Part shown: piece after piece, positions 24,655-37,134 of the stretch
Layout: every line of letters starts with the position of its first letter
How positions within the stretch are numbered: position 1 is the first letter of the stretch
Assembly: GCF_047496725.1 (NCBI RefSeq)
Contig: NC_132971.1
Coordinates: 17,912,001 to 17,976,000 of the forward strand
From: Anoplolepis gracilipes
Taxonomy: Eukaryota; Arthropoda; Insecta; Hymenoptera; Formicidae
Length of the DNA: 64,000 nucleotides
Direction of reading: 5' to 3'
Position numbers and translations under genes: made by a program
The notes under the pieces: model-generated
What the model saw: only the letters and a program-made list of their open reading frames with translations
The model's database searches: none
What the model was told of the DNA's origin: nothing

Positions 24655-25760
24655 TTCACCTATATAGCATTAATGCACCATGAACAAGGACAGTTTTCAA
24701 ACAATTTATGATCGTTAATTATAATTGAAATTAGGATCAAACTTTGTTAGCTATCATTCTCGTATCTACCGACGAATATCGCGCACTGTGAGAAATCAGA
24801 TGTAAACGAGCAACTACAGTAGAACGTTTTTAATTCATTCAGCCAAGTATTTTTTTATAAAACATCTAGTGTCTCCATAGTCTCTGAGTACCTATAGACT
24901 ACTGAAGGAGTCAATAAAACTAAAGTGATCTAGTCAAGTATTAGGTATATAAAAAGAAGTATATCACATGATCGGGGGATCCACTGATCAAACGGTGTGA
25001 TTCACTGCGCGATTCGTCGAAGTGAATATATTTTTATTGTTAACACTATTATCGAAGTCTATCGAAGTGGCAAATGTGTGTGCGTATATGTGTGTGTGAG
25101 ATTCTTGTCTATATTCATGAGTCGATGCCTAATGCCGAAAAAAGGACTCTTGCTGTTACCGTGACGATTTCTAGACCATACATGCCTTAAGTTGAGAGAC
25201 GCTTTCACGAATCTTAACCGATAGTTCTCGTGACTGCTGATAATGACTAGAGTATTAATACATTAGAATCTCGAGAGATCGTGTAATTTTCAGCCGATGC
25301 TTTTACACGACTAGTATTACATAGGTTTGTAAATAAATTTTAAACGGAAGCCTAGTTAATTATTATCGTACATTGGTGTTTTCATTATATAATATAATGT
25401 TATTTACATTAAGTTATTATGTCATTTTACATATATATCTATATATTAGATGTAAAGGACGAAATAAAAAAATATTACAAATTACGTTCGCGATTATTAT
25501 TTTTTGCTGGATTATAGGCGATTATTTTCGCAAGAGCATGTGCCTGTGTACGTCAATAAAAACTATAATACAGTAAAAACTATTATAACAAATGTAAAAA
25601 ATATTTTACACAAAACATATAATTTATTTTATTTCATTATTATAAGCGCAGTTGAATGAATCAGATACCTGAGATATCTTATTATTTAAAATTAATTTTA
25701 ATTCAAATTAATCACTTCAAAAAAATAATACTTAAATATATTTTTTAAACATATATTTTC
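24655..25760. other. norpA copy 2 3' UTR and convergent spacer
   Basis: Matches 10056-11194. It includes AATAAA motifs (for example near 24914 and 25331) as candidate polyadenylation signals. norpA copy 2 and the next gene are convergent across it. No extra coding region is supported. Confidence 0.6.
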
Positions 25761-26703
25761 TTAATTTTCTTCGTATATGGAGAGATAATCATGTGTCTCA
25801 TCGTCGTGATTAAAATAATGACCGAATACATCTGACTTGATATCGGCGAGAGCAAATTCTTCATATGAAGCTGAAACAAATAATGTAATGAATTCTCTAT
25901 ATTTGTCAAGAAAAAAGCAATAGTACATATCAATGATTTTAAAAAAATAATATTAAAATATTATTAAATAATATTTCTTTACGTTTATATTATTTTTAAG
26001 CTATATTGAATAATATTAGTGTTTTTAATTCAAATTATTAATGATATATTTTTTTCTTTTTCAAGTATTTTAATGCCGTCTTAACTGAAAAAATACATAT
26101 TATAATAATTTGTATGTATTAAATTGACATTTTAATTAATAATAATTTTGTATGTAAAACTTAAACAATTTATTATAAATTTACATTTTGATTTACCTGA
26201 ATGGGGTATATTGATGTCATCTATATCGTTATGAGACTCCACGATTTGAATAATTGGTTGATAATGTGCATGATGCCCTAAATTCACTATCTCTGCCTGA
26301 TCTTTGTAGTTCGCGGGTAGTATTATATTATCATGATGATCAATCTGCACGTTTTGATAACTGGTAGCTCCATGACCGTGATAAACTGCCTGAAGAGTCG
26401 AATAATCCACACCTCCTGGTATTATGTTCGCCTCGCAAATCGCGACTATCAATAAGAACAACTAAAACACAATAAAATATAAATTTCTTTCAACACAATG
26501 GAGAATTATCTTGTAATGTGTTTTAATTTTTTTATAATAATTTTGCTAATGGATGTTTATAATTTTTAATTTATACGATTGTTTTTGGCAGTCAAATTAA
26601 ATGAATTGTTAACAAAGGTATTGGATGTAATTGAATTCCTTTTTTCAATTTATAGATCCACTGTTTTTGAGTTTTTTAAACATTCACTCACATAGTATCT
26701 CAT
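25761..26703 (-). CDS. Small secreted His/Asp-rich protein
   Basis: Three exons on the - strand: 26692-26703 (ATG plus three codons, MRYY, donor GTGAGT), 26197-26461 and 25761-25870, giving 128 residues. Exon 2 opens with LFLLIVAICEA, so exons 1 and 2 together make a signal peptide with likely cleavage before NIIPGG. The mature chain is acidic, rich in His, Asp and Tyr (HHDN, GHHAHYQP, ESHNDIDD, GHYFNHDDETHDY), with no Cys or membrane segment. I do not recognise the family; it may be a secreted matrix or metal-binding protein. The exon-1 choice is supported by the frame, the donor and a TATA/TCAGT promoter just upstream. A broken partial duplicate lies at 11195-11740. Confidence 0.8.
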
Positions 26704-26736
26704 AATGAATTTACTTCAGACACTTGGTTCGTTTGT

Positions 26737-26771
26737 ACTGAAGATATCTTCCCATGGACGCCTATTTTATA
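26737..26771 (-). promoter_or_regulatory. TATA box plus TCAGT initiator of the His/Asp-rich gene
   Basis: On the - strand, TATAAAATAG (26762-26771) is followed by TCAGT (26737-26741). The A of the initiator is 32 bases after the first T of the TATA box, the canonical spacing. The start codon is about 36 bases further on. Confidence 0.85.
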
Positions 26772-26784
26772 CAACGGTTGTTAT

Positions 26785-27988
26785 GCAAGTTTATGTGAAT
26801 ATTATGCGTTAGGAGCGGATGTTTACAATTCGTGTTTCATGGTGTAGATTCGCGTGAACGCGATGTAGCGCGCTTATACATATGGGAAAATCGACTGTGG
26901 TTATGCCCGCAAGCATGCACGTGTATGCTGTTTCAAAACCGCGAGATCGTTTCATTGCCGAGTTACGCAACTTAAGTTGAATGGTGTTGCATGTATGTGA
27001 TGAAACAGTATGTGATTCTTCGGAATCCTTGAGAATAGGTGGAAAATCCACCCATCATTATCTAGCCTCAGTAGATATTGGTTTCGTATAATCAATTTTT
27101 TTTTTGATGTGACAAAAGAAAAACTCTTACGTCAATTTGCAGCAAAAACATTATACAATTATTTAATTATTCGGGAATTATTATATTGATGTCTCAAATA
27201 TTTATAATTTTTCTCCTAAGTATTTGTAATCAAAACTAGATTTATATATATCTTTATTCTTTTTTGGAATATTAATTTAAATTTTGCAATATTATGTATT
27301 TTGTGCATGTAATGTTTAATAATGCAGTATACATTTTTTTAGAACAATTGGAGAAATTTCATAGTGAGATTTCATAGCTCAAAGAATCAAAATCTCAGGA
27401 GATGCAATTTAGATAAGCGGAAAATGTCCGCAATTTCGCAACGTAATTGTACGCTATACCTATGCTTATGAAAGTCATATGCATATAATTATTTTCTGGA
27501 TGAAAATTTGAACAAGTAGCAAATGATTGCAAATTTTAGTACTAATTTTTAAAAGTCATATATTTTTTTCTATTTATAATATTATTATATGATTTCTTTA
27601 TTTCATGATATGTCGTACATTTTAAGTCTGCATTTATATCTGATATTTTCGGCGTACGTACATTTTGCACTCTAATAAAAAATTTACACTCGATTGAAAA
27701 AGGAAAATAATTTTATTATACATTTTATAATTTTATTACAAACATTTTTTAGATTAAATCTGTCATTTTTGATAATCTGCTTTTTTTGATAAATTCTGAC
27801 ATTTGATAAAAAATGGATGTTGTATACAAATACATACACATTATGTTGTTGAGCAAAAATTTTACACATTTTTATTTATTGCAATTTATCGGCTTTTTGT
27901 TTAAATGTCAATCGAAAAAATTGTCTGATGAATTAAAAATTCTCATATTCTGTAAAGCTCTATATCTCGTTGTGCGCGATCAAGTCAT
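26785..27988. other. Intergenic
   Basis: AT-rich spacer between the His/Asp-rich gene and the Tyr/Pro-rich gene. A somewhat GC-richer patch at 26800-27050 is probably upstream regulatory sequence. No gene is seen. Confidence 0.5.
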
Positions 27989-29558
27989 CTATACACAATC
28001 CGGTTTAACTATGACAGAATTATGAACGGGTTGTGGGGCATATAAGGGTGGTGGAACATGAACAACGGGTTTTGCGTAAGATAACTGCGGCGCTTGTATT
28101 TCCACCACTTTCGGCGCCGCGTATTGAACAGGAGTGTGGATTAATGGCTTTTGGTAAGCAATTTGGGCAACGGGAGTCTCATACTTCTTGAGGAAGACTT
28201 TCGGCATCACGTCATTATACATAAGTTGCTGATACATAGGAGCATAAGAGTACAATGGTTTCTGATAGATTGGCGCGTATGACAGTATAGGCTTCTGGAC
28301 GGGTATCACGGGCTTGATGTACTGCAAGGGTTGATGCACTGCGTGATAGTTTACCGCAGGTGTCACTGGCTTTACATATGTGATGGCCGGTTTCGGTACT
28401 ACAGAGGTGTAAGCAGGCGGTTGTTGAATATATTGCAAATGAGCTAAAGGTTGAGCTAACCCTAGCTCCTTTTTCAGATAAGTCTGTTGAACTAAGGGCT
28501 GCTGAACAAGGGGTTTAACATAAACGGATGGCGGTGAATAAGCAGGAATGTGCGAGTAAATTGGTCCGCAAGGCTGATGAATGGAATCTCTCTTGGCCTT
28601 TAGCATCGAAGTGTCTGATGTTCTATCCATCAACGACCCATCTGGCATGTTCATCTGCATTCCAGCCTCTGAACGCACCGTTGACAGCCATATTAGGCAT
28701 GGTATCTAGAAATTAGAATAGATTTACAATTAACAGATTATTCCTGGTTATTCTTGACAAATGACGTAAAAAACTTCCTAAAAAATAAATTATATAAACA
28801 GAATATATTTACTTAAATTATATTTTATTAATACTTAACTAATATCTAACACATTAGAAATGTAATCATTATTTAAAGAAATATATTTAATATATTTAAA
28901 TTATTTAAATGCGTCTAATATATTTAATACATATATAAAATGTGATATATTTTTAGTTTTAGAAGAATATATAAAGTGTAGAAAGTTATTTAAGATAATT
29001 ATTTATAATTTTTACTGAAGACATAATAAAAATGTTTCTAGAAATAATATTAGTTAATAAAGAAAATAATGTACTATACAAAAATTCATGTATTTTATTT
29101 TTTTAAGAATAAATTGATTAAAGTCGATCTATTATGTTTACTGTACGTTTTCATTCATTAAAAGATAAGTGTTCTAATATATACAAATCAGATATATGTA
29201 CTTTCAGTTTTTCAGCATACGCTGAATTTATCTTATCACCAATCTGTACGTCCAATAATTTAAAAGATCATAGATATATTATCTTATGAAATAATAATAT
29301 GCTCTGTAACAGAAAAAAATTATGTATGATTCTAAAATATTTCAACTAAGACTATTTGTAATAAAAAATAAAAAATATTTAGCATACACAATATAAATAA
29401 ACATTTTAATACAACTTTAATAGTTTTTGTACAAAATATGTTAAAAAATACTTATTTCTTATAAAATAAATTCTATTACAAAATAAATAAGTCTTCAGCA
29501 ACTTGAAATTTACTATAAAGCAAGATTATGTCAATATGCTCACCAATAGTCTGAACAT
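27989..29558 (-). CDS. Secreted Tyr/Pro/Gln/Val-rich repetitive protein (cuticle or matrix type)
   Basis: Two coding exons: 29544-29558 (MFRLL, donor GTGAGC) and 27989-28705, 243 residues. Exon 2 starts IPCLIWLSTVRSEA, so the joined start is a signal peptide, and translation beginning at an internal Met would lose it. The mature protein is low-complexity with irregular repeats such as KPLVQQPLVQQ, PAITYVKPVTPAVNY, PIYQKPLYSYAPMYQ and KPVVHVPPPLYAPQP. Tyr and Gln are abundant and there is a single Cys in the N-terminal part (HQPCGP) and one near the end. Tyr-rich composition suggests crosslinking in cuticle or another extracellular coat, an inference only. It is the first of eight - strand secreted-protein genes in a row. 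Confidence 0.8.
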
Positions 29559-29642
29559 GATTTTCTTTCCGTCAAGTTGTACGAGAACCAATAGATGAGA
29601 AGTTCTGGACCAAACTAGAAGCGCGTCACTTGCAGTCCTCGG

Positions 29643-29649
29643 TTTTATA
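29643..29649 (-). promoter_or_regulatory. TATA box of the Tyr/Pro-rich gene
   Basis: TATAAAA on the - strand, in TTTATAAAACCG, about 85 bases before the start codon. No clear TCAGT is seen at +1. Confidence 0.7.
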
Positions 29650-29659
29650 AACTTTTGCT

Positions 29660-30667
29660 CCACTTAGAGAGGGCAAATTTCTTGCCGAGCCCAAGTCGAA
29701 TGTGATTCCCTTAAGCGGCGTAAAAAGCGGTCACCAGGTTTACATGATGCAATCGCACGTGCCTTGGTATTTCCTGAATAAATTCTGCGACAGCGTAAGA
29801 GAGTGCTTCTGTCGGGCACAGCGACACATTGCGTCGTTGACATTATTCGTCGTCATTTATCGCGCTGTAGACATGTTAGTTTGCTACGACAACCTGGACG
29901 CTATATCGCGACATACAGCCCGAGGTGTCGCCTATGGGAACGTATATACATAATTGTGTGAATGCATTCTCCTCTCTCGGTTTTGGCAAAAAACCAAACA
30001 CGCCTGAAGTTATTTATTGCATGCAAGCTTATGCATAACAGCCGGGGGCATTAAAATAGTAGATTATAAGTTATTAAGAAAACTTAGTGTACAAAGAAGT
30101 GTTAAGAAAATATATTTTTATAAATCATACATATATGTATATTTATTGTCTGTCACGTATGTATATTTAATTACAGAATTTACAGAAATAATTAGTTTTT
30201 TTAATATTTTTTAATTTTATTATATATAGTATTTTAATTTTATTGTTACCTAATCTTCTAAATAAATTTTGTTTATTAGAAAAATATTTAAAAAAGCTCT
30301 TTTTAATATAATTTAATTATTTTATTACAAATCCTTATAATTAAAGATTGATAATTAATTAAAGTAAATTAAATATTTGAACTTAATTTTCCACGATTCA
30401 CTATTTATCTTAGTACCTTAGATTTCAATATATATAACGTTCTGTTGATCTGAATTAGCCATTGATTTGTGTACATTAAAGAAAAACAATTTATTTAAAC
30501 AAATATTATATAACAACAAACTATATATATAATATTACATATATAACAACAAACTATATACAACATCACAACATCATAATGCTTAAGATCTATTGTTGCA
30601 TATGTAATGCTTGTGTCATTAATTTTGGCATAATGATATTAAAAAGAGAATCGTTTAATTTTGCGAA
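29660..30667. other. Intergenic
   Basis: GC-richer upstream flank at about 29690-29950, then AT-rich sequence with a repeated ATATAACAACAAACTATATA motif near 30508-30560. No gene is supported. Confidence 0.5.
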
Positions 30668-32424
30668 TCAATGCTTCCAGCCGTGTCTTGTCCTCTTATG
30701 GTGGAAAACATGCTTGTAGACTGGCACATGAACTGGATATGGTTTAGGTATTGGCACTGGAAAATGCTTTTCCACGGTCACTGGATATGGTTTTTCGACA
30801 ACATATGGTACCTGCAACATAATAAATTTGTTAATACTTAACATACTTAATACGTTAAATCATCTACATTACATAAGTCCGAATTTACAACAGCAAAACT
30901 TTGATATATCTAAATATATCCTTTTAAAGATAATTTTAAAGATCATTTTTAATCTATTAATATTATTTAATAAAAAATCGCTATTATTATTATTAAATTC
31001 ATAATTGTTTTCTATCTACAAAAATATTATTTTTTTAAATCAGACAATGACAACCAAAGTTACAAATAATTAAATTATTAAAATGCAAATTTACATTTGT
31101 GTGATATTAATAGATGTAAAAATAAAGATGTAACAAACGGATATTTGGATTGATATTATAATATAATAAATATAAAATGTCATAAACATATTTATCGAGA
31201 TATTTTAATATTATAGCAATATTCTTAATAATTAAAAAATTCAAAAGATATAATTTAAATTTAAGTATATGATATCTATACATTCTCATTTGCGTTATTT
31301 TTATGTCAGAAGATGATAATATTTTATGATATAATAATAACAAAAAATGGTTAAAAATCCGATAAAATTTTTTGCAAATTCTTAATATCACACAATGAAT
31401 GTAGAAATTGTCATAATAAAAGAACCTTTTTCTCTACGACATACGGCTCTGGCTTTTCAATAGGTATTTCGACGTGTTTGACAACTTCCACGGGAACAGG
31501 ATGTGGTACTGCGACTTGAACTTGATAGGGCTGAGGTATTGGAACCTTAATTTGTTGAGGCACCGGGACAGGGACTGGATGGGGAATTGGTATCGCGTAT
31601 TTCTTGTAGATCGGTATCTCCACTGGTTTAGACGTTTCGTGATAAGTTGTACCGCCGTGTTCCTCTTCGTAAGAGGCCCATACAGTGGCCACCATAGTAG
31701 CAAACACCTATAATTAAATTTTTAAAATTATTGTTTCAAATGTGGCCAAAGGAGAACTAATCCTTAACCGCTTTCTAAACGATATTCTAAGCTTTTCTTT
31801 TGACAGTAGTTTCACGAGAAAACTCGGTCGAACACTTCACGCAGATCACTCGCTCTTTCTAATCGTTTGAACAAACCATATTCGGAATGGTGTCACGCAA
31901 AGCGCAATTTCGAAATAAATAACTAATTGCAGCCTTGTCTTGTTTGCAGGCTTAATTGCTTTTCGTGAGAAAAATTAGATATATTTCTTATTTTTCTTTT
32001 ACACAAAAAATTAATGATAAACATACATACCAATTCAATATAAATTTCAATAGAAAAACTATAATATTTATTGAATTCAAATAAATAAGTAACTATTCAA
32101 ATAAATAAATAATTATTTTTATAGTTTTAAAAAAATAATTGCATTTTATATTTGTGAGAGAAAAATAATACAGAGTCGATAGATTTAAAGGTATATGTTT
32201 GTTTAAAATACAGCTCCAATAAATTATTGTAAAAAGATTATATAATTTTATAATGTCAAAAGTCGAAACACTAAAGTGTTCTAATAAAACTAAATAACTT
32301 AATTTTATGTATAACATATGTATAATTATTTCTATATAAAATTTAGTTCATGCAACAATTGTTAAGCGCATATTTGGACAATTTAATATCAAATTTTTTT
32401 GAAAGTACTTACAAATAGTCTCAT
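30668..32424 (-). CDS. Val/Pro-rich VPV-repeat secreted protein 1 (Vajk-like?)
   Basis: Three exons: 32413-32424 (MRLF, donor GTAAGT), 31426-31707 and 30668-30811, 145 residues. The signal peptide is MRLF joined to VFATMVATVWA. The mature chain starts SYEEEHGG and then runs as alternating hydrophobic/Pro repeats: IPIPHPVPVPVP, VPIPQPYQVQVAVPHPVPVEVV, KHVEIPIEKPEPY, and ends PYPVHVPVYKHVFHHKR. The closest relative is the gene at 35419-37038, with matching intron positions and phases between the last two exons. The family looks like insect Vajk or Val-rich cuticular proteins; that name is tentative. Oddity: the exon 2 donor is GTTCTT, weak, and read-through would add only three residues before a stop. 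Confidence 0.8.
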
Positions 32425-32527
32425 GATCTACAAACTTGCGCGACGAATACACTGCCGTGATGATCTGCAATATCTGTCCGTGGAACGTACTACAGACTCT
32501 ATGATGCTTTCAAAGTCACGGCCAACA

Positions 32528-32536
32528 CTTTATATA
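32528..32536 (-). promoter_or_regulatory. TATA box of VPV gene 1
   Basis: TATATAAAG on the - strand about 105 bases before the start codon, in the same relative place as in the neighbouring paralogues. Confidence 0.7.
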
Positions 32537-32539
32537 CTA

Positions 32540-32904
32540 GCACTACTTTCTCCCTTCTCTTCATTATAGTAAGTCTAGCTATTCGCTATGTCAGGTGCAC
32601 GCTTGTACGTACAAATGTCGTCTGTCTACGCCAAGAGTGATGCGGTTATCTCGATCTTCCTAACATTCACCATCTTTGAAATGCACAAAGTAAATTATCA
32701 AAACTCCTCATTAGATACATAAATTACATTATACTGATTTATCAAGGATATCAAGTGACTAATAAACTATTTATCCATCTATTAATTATCCTTATAATAA
32801 TCATACAGATAAATGTTATATTAGTAGCCCAGAGTACAAGGTATAGTAAAATAAATATAATGTAAAAATAAATATTTAATATAAAAATAATTTTTTTTGT
32901 ATTT

Positions 32905-32942
<38 letters not shown>

Positions 32943-35418
32943 CATGTAATTATATGTTAAAAGAACTTATTGCACATAATCTTCATACATAGAGAATGAT
33001 ACATGATATATAACATCAATTTATATATAGTTCTCATTGTCAGTACAAAAGAAATTATAGGGGATTATGACAATTTAGTTATTCTAATCATTATCAAAAT
33101 GTTTTATTTCCATTAAAAAGATATTAAATAGAAATGATCATAATTCAAAATATAATGTCTGGGTAGAAATCAATGTTAAAATAGATAAAAAATACTATAT
33201 TTTCTACAAATATTTCCATCTTTCATAGTTATTATAACTTTTTTATAAAATCATAAACCGACTGGAAATCATCATAAACTGAAAAGAATTAATGACTTTA
33301 GCATTCAAGATGAGAAGTCGTTATTACAATCTTCAGTAGGTACTAACTGAGAAAATAATAGAGGCAAAAAGATAAGACGTACAGAGCAATAACAATTTTG
33401 TATGCCTTTTATTACCATTTATACAGCTTTCAGCAGGATACTCTTCTCATAATAAGGTGATAAAACTTTTCTAGGTTTGAGAAGAAAGAGAGAGTCTTTC
33501 TCTAATTTATTAATATATGCAATCATTTCTCAGAAATGTCACCCTTCATGAACATATATAAGCATGTTGAATGTTTATATATATTGGTGAGAAGTAAAGA
33601 TAAGTGATCATGTAGCATAAATATGATAATGACTTAGTTTACTTGTTCAACAATCTGTGACTAAATATTCCATGATTGCGGTTCACTGAAACGCCAATAT
33701 TCTTACGCAATTGATAAAATGTTATACAAATATATTTATTTAAAATAAAGATCTAACTTATGTCATAAATACATACGATAATAAAATAGATTAATTAACT
33801 ACAGCAACGAATTAATAAAATTTATAAAATGTCATGTAATAAAAATGTAATATGTTATGTAATAAAAATATATATTTTTGAAAGCTACATATATATATAA
33901 AATAATATAAATCATAGATTCTTTTAACTTTATACTTGCTATTAATAGTAACAGCGTAAATTTTTATAAAGCATTTGAAGCTTTCGCTTCGCCCTATAAA
34001 ATCACAAATAAAAGTTATTTTGTACACAAGAAATAACGGATGTTTAATATGTACATATTTGCATTAGCAATATAAACTACTGTCACAAAAAATATGTCGT
34101 AAGTGTTTGCAATTCTCGGATGAACGATGGACGAGATTTTTTAACATGGCATGCATTTAGATCGGCATCTTCGATCGATTTATGAAAGGCACTCGCATCT
34201 CTCCAGTGGGTGTGGTCGTGCGACAGCAAGAGGGAGTGGAATCGATGAGAAGATTTGAATCGTGTGCGATGTTATCTGTACTGCGCCGAGTAGAACAGTG
34301 AAAGTGCATCCCAAGTAAAAGTGGTTTCACACGTTCATGTGTAAGAACGCACGCGCCACACTATGCTCATTATGGTGAATTGAGACCGCGCACGATCTCC
34401 CTCTCTTACGGCTAAAGCCAAGTTCTTCTTGTTAGTCAATTGTAATTAAGTCGTCGACGAGGAAATGAAACAGTAGATTACATACTTTTCGTACGATCTC
34501 TTGTGGAAAGGATTTGTTTTAAGCTGGACAAGAGAACGGATATTATCATCATTCACAATCACACATACATGACAAGGACAATTATATTAGTTAAATTCCT
34601 AAAACTTCCACTTTTTACACAGCTAATTAGATATAAAGAATACTTTGTCTTATATATGATATGATTTACTCTTTTAATAATAATTAATATTTTAATTATT
34701 AATATTTTTAATTAACATTTAATTTTTTTTCAACAGATTTCTTATTTTCTTATCATGAGTCAAATAATAAGATAATGAGATAATAATATATTATATTATA
34801 ATAATGTAATTAGTTTCACATAATAATGTTATAAAACCATTATTTATAAAATTACTTTTGTTTTATTAATAAATTATTAAAATAGAAATAAAACTAATAT
34901 CTTTATTTAAAAGAAAACTATTTTCTTAAGTTTGTGCAGTATGAAATATGTAGTTTATATATATATATATATACACATGTATGGAAAAGTAATTATTGCA
35001 TTTAATTTATGTTTAGATTAATCAAGAACAGAAAATTTATAATTTGAATTTTATTTATTAAAAATTACTTAGAAACAAACAAATATTTTACACATCATTA
35101 AAAACTTAACAATATAAAACATGTAACAAAACTATCTACGTAGTGACTTGCCACAAAATTAATCCGGAATTCGATAAATTATCTAACACATATACATTAA
35201 TATTTTGATTCCATATTTTCAATCAGCAATAAATATATCTTAAGAAAAGATTTATAATTTTTGAATCTTGCAAATAAATTTTAATATAATATACAACAAA
35301 TTTTTTAATAAATGATTGTCTCTGCTAAAATTAATAAGCATGCTCCATAATGGGAACAAAAGGGACAGAAAAGCGCGCGCACGTGCAATTTAAAGTTAAT
35401 GTTTAATATCCATAAAGT
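32540..35418. other. Intergenic, with (TA)n run
   Basis: About 2.9 kb. (TA)n at about 32909-32936. A less AT-rich block at about 34080-34560 stands out and may be regulatory or an untranslated exon. No open frame with coding character is seen. Confidence 0.5.
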
Positions 35419-37038
35419 CTAATGCCATTTTTTACCCTTGGATGTATAATGGAACACGTGTTTGTAGACCGGGACATGAACAGGATATGGTTTCGCCACT
35501 GGCACAGGAAATTTTTTCTCCACGTAAACAGGATATGGCTTTTCCACAACATAAGGAACCTATAAATATTAAGCAAATTAATAATTGTACAATAAAATTA
35601 AATAATTATAAAAGATATAAAATGTAAAATGTTATACCTGAAAGATCAATGCACTAATAACACTTCAATATGATGACTACTTACAATTAAGCAAACTTGA
35701 CAAAGCAAGTATACATATCGCTTATATACATATACATCCTTATATGCAGGTATCCGAGCACCGTAAGATTGAGAAGCATATTTAAATCATTTTTTGCAAT
35801 AATAAATAAATTTGTTCGAAAATTAGATGCATATTTTTAATTCATAATTAAAAATTTAATTTAATATATATTACTAGAAGATCATGATTTCGCGAAATAC
35901 TTTTAATCATCTATTTGTTTACGATTACTACAAATCGAGAAAATTTTAGCATATTTCTTTTATGAGATAATATGATAATATTTATGAATTTTATAAAAAA
36001 ATTGTATTATATATCCATATGTATTTGCTTTTTTCCTGCACTCTTATTACAGATTATACAAGCATAAAGACTTTAAAAATCAACATTATAATTATACTTA
36101 CATGCTTTTCAATAACAACAGGTTCTGGCTTTTCGATGGGTATTTCAACGTGCTTGACTACTTCGACTGGATACGGATGTGGGATTTCGATTGGTACTTT
36201 ATATGGCTGAGGAATTGGTATTTTAATTTCTTTTGGCACTTCAACAGGAACTGGATGTGGAATAGGTATGGCTGAAACAGAACGAATAAATTTTTTCAAC
36301 AATGACAGCATTTATCGTAGTATATAATAAATAGAGAATATATTGTACAATTACTTTTTTTTATTATAAGAATTATACAAAAGGCAATATAAACAAATAC
36401 AGTCAAGTGCAGATATCAATCTTAATTAATATTTTGTACTAAAAAATAGTTTACCGTATTTTTTAATAATTGGTATTTCCACATGTTTTGTTTTTTCTTC
36501 ATACGATGAACCACCTTGATCCTCATCAAAATGACCGGCTAATACCAGGCTGCCAAACGAGGCCAGACTTAACAAAAGAATCTGCAATTCAAAATTAATA
36601 CATTCTGCTAAATTAATATTTTCAGATTTCCAATAAATTATTCAAAAATAATCCATATTATAATTAATATTTTTCAATATATATATATATATATATATAT
36701 TTCCATATTAATAAAGTAATGTTACAATTTAAGAATAGCGTAAAAAATTATTATTGTTAAAAAATCGTAAAAATTTTATAAAAATATTGCAAATTTATCT
36801 TTTTTGTACGTATATAGCAGACTATATATATATTTAATCTCTAAAAATAATTTTTTTACTCTATATATTAATATACATATATAAAACATATTATTATTAT
36901 TGCACAATATATAGTTTCCTATCTTTATTTCAAGAATCACTTTGTTAATTGTATTAATTAAAACACTATTTAACATAGAAAGCACATATTTATCGCGTGA
37001 TATGTAGGAAAATCCCTGAATCTTACAGTTTTACTCAT
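35419..37038 (-). CDS. Val/Pro-rich VPV-repeat secreted protein 2 (Vajk-like?)
   Basis: Four exons: 37027-37038 (MSKT, donor GTAAGA), 36455-36581, 36102-36271 and 35419-35559, 149 residues. Exon 2 supplies the signal core ILLLSLASFGSLVLA. The mature part begins GHFDEDQGGSSYEE, then KHVEIPIIKKYA, IPIPHPVPVEVPKEIKIPIP, PYKVPIEIPHPYPVEVVK, VEKPYPVYVEKKFPVP and the C-terminal signature PYPVHVPVYKHVF. It is a tandem paralogue of the gene at 30668-32424, but with one extra intron after KKY. Lys/Glu alternate with Val/Pro, as expected for an extended beta or polyproline-like extracellular protein (inference). Confidence 0.82.
36678..36702. repeat. (TA)n microsatellite
   Basis: TA run within intron 1 of VPV gene 2. 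Confidence 0.85.
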
Positions 37039-37120
37039 ATTGATTCTCTTGTAAGGCTAAATGATAGTACAAGCACGAGGAATCGAGTTTAAATGACATG
37101 ATATGTACATCAAAGATCGA

Positions 37121-37129
37121 TCTTATATA
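37121..37129 (-). promoter_or_regulatory. TATA box of VPV gene 2
   Basis: TATATAAGA on the - strand about 85 bases upstream of the start codon. The same nonamer occurs upstream of VPV gene 3. Confidence 0.75.
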
Positions 37130-37134
37130 CTGGC

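Noticed and set aside
26809..27051. 80-residue antisense frame upstream of the His/Asp-rich gene
   Set aside because: It lies upstream of a clear TATA/TCAGT promoter and shows no protein features.
29702..29953. 83-residue open frame upstream of the Tyr/Pro-rich gene
   Set aside because: No recognisable protein features and no splice support. It lies in promoter-flanking sequence.
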